The notes under the pieces: generated by a model
Database searches by the model: none
The model's input: the letters and a program-made list of their open reading frames with translations, nothing else
What the model was told of the DNA's origin: nothing
Assembly: GCA_016795365.1 (NCBI GenBank)
Contig: JAEUHN010000035.1
Coordinates: 1 to 56,935, forward strand
Source of the DNA: Verrucomicrobiaceae bacterium
GTDB taxonomy: Bacteria > Verrucomicrobiota > Verrucomicrobiia > Verrucomicrobiales > Verrucomicrobiaceae
Direction of reading: 5' to 3'
Length of the DNA stretch: 56,935 nt
Translations under genes and position numbers: made by a program
In this document: piece by piece, positions 55,266-56,935 of the stretch
How the letters are laid out: the number at the start of each line of letters is the position of its first letter
How positions within the stretch are numbered: the first letter of the stretch is position 1

Positions 55266-56657
55266 CTAGGAGCGCAGGCGCGCCATCGCCGCCTCGGCCG
55301 CCCGCGCGCCCATGCGCATCGCGCTGTGCATGTTCGGGTAGGTGAAGGCACCCTGACGACCTGCCGTTTGCAGATTGGGGATCGACTTCACCCAGGACTT
55401 GATCTTCTCCAGCTGAGGCTCGAACCCGAGCGCAAAGATCGGATATCCATTCTCGCTGTGAAGGATGTTGACCTGGACCACGTCGTCTCGTGTGCAGATG
55501 TTCTCGGCCTCCAGGTCGCTAAAGATGCGCTCCTTGATCTCATCGGTGCCCTGCCACTTCTCGTCACCGATCTCACAAGTCGTCTCGACGATCAGGATCG
55601 AGTGATCTGGCGGCTCCACCTTCAGACCAGCGTTCTTGGGTTCACCCACCCGGTGGAAGGCGCGATCACGATAGTAAATGTAGAGCGCGTCGATGCACTT
55701 CGGCTTGTTCACGAGCAGCCCGTAGATGGCGATCGGCTTGTAGCGAATTTCACGGGCAGCTACGAGCACCTCTTCCGGCGGCAGCGGATCAGCCCGCTGA
55801 GCCAAATGAGGGATCGGAATCGTCGAAATGCATTCATCGCAGGCCAGCTCGAGGTCTTCGCCATTCTGACGATAGCGCACGGCTTTCACACGATGCGTCA
55901 CCTCGTCGATCACAATCCTCGTCACCTCGGCATTCTGAATCACATTCCCACCCTTGGCCTCAACGGCTTTGGCGATGCACCGCGGCATCGACTCGGCTCC
56001 GGTCCGTGAATAGTGAAGCGTTTCTTCGAGCAAGGCACTGTCCACAGCGCGCACATTGCGATCCTTGATGCCCACCTTGGCCAGCCACTTTTTGATCATG
56101 TCCACCGCACTCAGACGCGGCATCTTCTGCGTCACAAAGGTAGCGCTCAACTCACTCGGATGGATGCCCCAGTAGCGATGCGTGAAGTCCTTGAAGAAGA
56201 ACTCATACAATGGATGGCCGTAGAGCATGATGAGCGCTTCTTCGGAGTTCTTGGGCACCCAGGGGACAAGGTTGGAGCGCAACTGCGCAGCGAATAATCC
56301 CAGGACGTAGTAGCAGAGCGTGAAAAAGTCGATGCCGCGAAGCATGTCCTTTGGCTGCAGAGGGTAACGGTAGAAGGAGCCTGCCCAGCGAATTTTGGCA
56401 TCCAACTGCACCGGGATGCTCTCCTCCCCCATCATCTCCATGATGTCCTCATAGATCTCCTTGTCGAACTCATGAAGCATGTGGCAGCCCATGTCATACC
56501 AGTTGCCATTGCGGAGGTGACTCGTCGCCAGTCCGCCCGGACGATCACCTTTGTCGAGCACGGTCACGGCGTAGCCGGCACGGGTCAAAACGCGGGCAGC
56601 ATACAAGCCGCATGGACCGCCGCCAAGGACGGCAATGTGTTTGGAAGAATCAGACAT
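55266..56657 (-). CDS. FAD-dependent amine-oxidase-fold oxidoreductase
   Basis: 463 aa. The dinucleotide site is IAVLGGGPCGLYAARVL (8-24), followed by the GG doublet RPGGLATS (39-46) and GNWYDMGCHMLHEF. The fold matches protoporphyrinogen-oxidase or UDP-galactopyranose-mutase-like NAD(P)/FAD proteins. The C-terminal FAD-contact motif is TAGRQGAFTYPNMHSAMRMG. A UGM-like layout (YRYPLQPKDML, PLYEFFFKDFTHRYWG) suggests a sugar-ring or related substrate, but no assay-level inference is possible. The ATG at 56657 is chosen. Convergent with nth, 2 nt apart. Confidence 0.82.
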   Translation of the reverse strand: MSDSSKHIAVLGGGPCGLYAARVLTRAGYAVTVLDKGDRPGGLATSHLRNGNWYDMGCHMLHEFDKEIYEDIMEMMGEESIPVQLDAKIRWAGSFYRYPLQPKDMLRGIDFFTLCYYVLGLFAAQLRSNLVPWVPKNSEEALIMLYGHPLYEFFFKDFTHRYWGIHPSELSATFVTQKMPRLSAVDMIKKWLAKVGIKDRNVRAVDSALLEETLHYSRTGAESMPRCIAKAVEAKGGNVIQNAEVTRIVIDEVTHRVKAVRYRQNGEDLELACDECISTIPIPHLAQRADPLPPEEVLVAAREIRYKPIAIYGLLVNKPKCIDALYIYYRDRAFHRVGEPKNAGLKVEPPDHSILIVETTCEIGDEKWQGTDEIKERIFSDLEAENICTRDDVVQVNILHSENGYPIFALGFEPQLEKIKSWVKSIPNLQTAGRQGAFTYPNMHSAMRMGARAAEAAMARLRS

Positions 56658-56792
56658 GTCGGAAGGCAAATCGTCAGACGAGAGGGGCAAACTAAACCCC
56701 TTCCAAGCCTCAGTCCAAGGCTCTCGTCAAGTTTCAGGCTTCCTTAGGCTGCCACATTGCATTTCCGGATGGCGCCATGCATGACCACAGAG

Positions 56793-56935
56793 TCACTTCA
56801 ATCCGATGACGGACTTCTGTTGTTCCCAGAGTTCGGTCATGCGGTTGGAGGGGATTTCGATGTCGTCCCAGGTAATCGGTTCGTCCTTCTTCACCGCGCG
56901 CTTGAACACGGGGCGGTCTTTGATGCCTTCGATGT
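56793..56935 (-). CDS. oxidoreductase with SAF-like C-terminus (3' part)
   Basis: Only the last 47 codons are present: they read VFKRAVKKDEPITWDDIEIP, then NRMTELWEQQKSVIGLK and a TGA. The segment AVKKDEPITWDDIEIP resembles the SAF domain found at the C-terminus of homoserine-dehydrogenase-like oxidoreductases. The gene begins beyond the right edge. The left edge of the window carries the N-terminus of a protein of that family, on the same strand. Confidence 0.5.
   Translation of the reverse strand, partial: IEGIKDRPVFKRAVKKDEPITWDDIEIPSNRMTELWEQQKSVIGLK

Overview
The window is about 57 kb of gene-dense, GC-rich bacterial chromosome carrying roughly 45 protein-coding genes and no rRNA or tRNA gene that I can see. 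The gene content points to the phylum Verrucomicrobia, probably near Prosthecobacter/Verrucomicrobium. Indicators are a ThuA-like protein, a secreted cytochrome-c/WD40 protein, PQQ-propeller and toroid-repeat proteins, a DUF4175-like membrane protein with alpha-helical partners, TlpA fused to beta repeats, a very large secreted propeller/Ig protein, and a histidine kinase with OB-like sensor domains. The assignment rests on recognised protein types only. No species is claimed.

Layout. 1-9189: an edge fragment of an NAD(P)-binding oxidoreductase, then a MoxR-type block (MoxR ATPase, DUF58, two membrane VWA proteins, a TPR protein). A divergent bicarbonate-transporter-like gene and winged-helix regulator, with a palindromic operator between them, interrupt this block. 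9313-11314: bioF facing an outer-membrane beta-barrel gene, with a terminator over the bioF stop. 11428-17829: a minus-strand run with a TIM-barrel glycosidase-like protein translationally coupled to a PQQ propeller, gatA/gatC, a TPR membrane protein and an unusual FmdB-like protein. 17958-26918: a Fur-family regulator, ThuA-like protein, lipoprotein, cytochrome/WD40 protein, an aldo/keto-reductase-like protein and the 1498-aa secreted protein. 27055-28749: a radical SAM/SPASM enzyme with a TPMT-like methyltransferase.

28757-38569 is a tight five-gene minus-strand cluster: DUF4175-like protein, two related secreted alpha-helical proteins, a toroid-repeat protein, and a TlpA thioredoxin fused to beta-repeat domains. 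It is the best candidate here for a poorly described envelope system. 38650-40403 holds a sodium/solute symporter coupled by ATGA to a 47-aa membrane protein. 40470-45367 holds a TPR protein, trpB, mutY, rnhC, a DUF4177 protein and a small membrane protein. Inverted repeats of one family sit upstream of mutY and inside the five-gene cluster.

45524-48617 is a three-gene unit with successive ATGA overlaps: histidine kinase, NarL-type response regulator, and a secreted protein made of six 16-residue repeats. ftsH follows with a good promoter and a strong terminator. 50897-56935 holds a CPBP protease, SppA, a DUF1648 membrane protein, a 3D-domain lipoprotein overlapping nth, an FAD oxidoreductase, and the tail of an SAF-like oxidoreductase at the window edge.

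Recurrent themes are cell-envelope proteolysis and maintenance (MoxR/VWA, FtsH, SppA, CPBP, 3D lipoprotein, DUF4175 cluster), DNA repair (mutY, nth, rnhC) and translational coupling by 4-nt overlaps.
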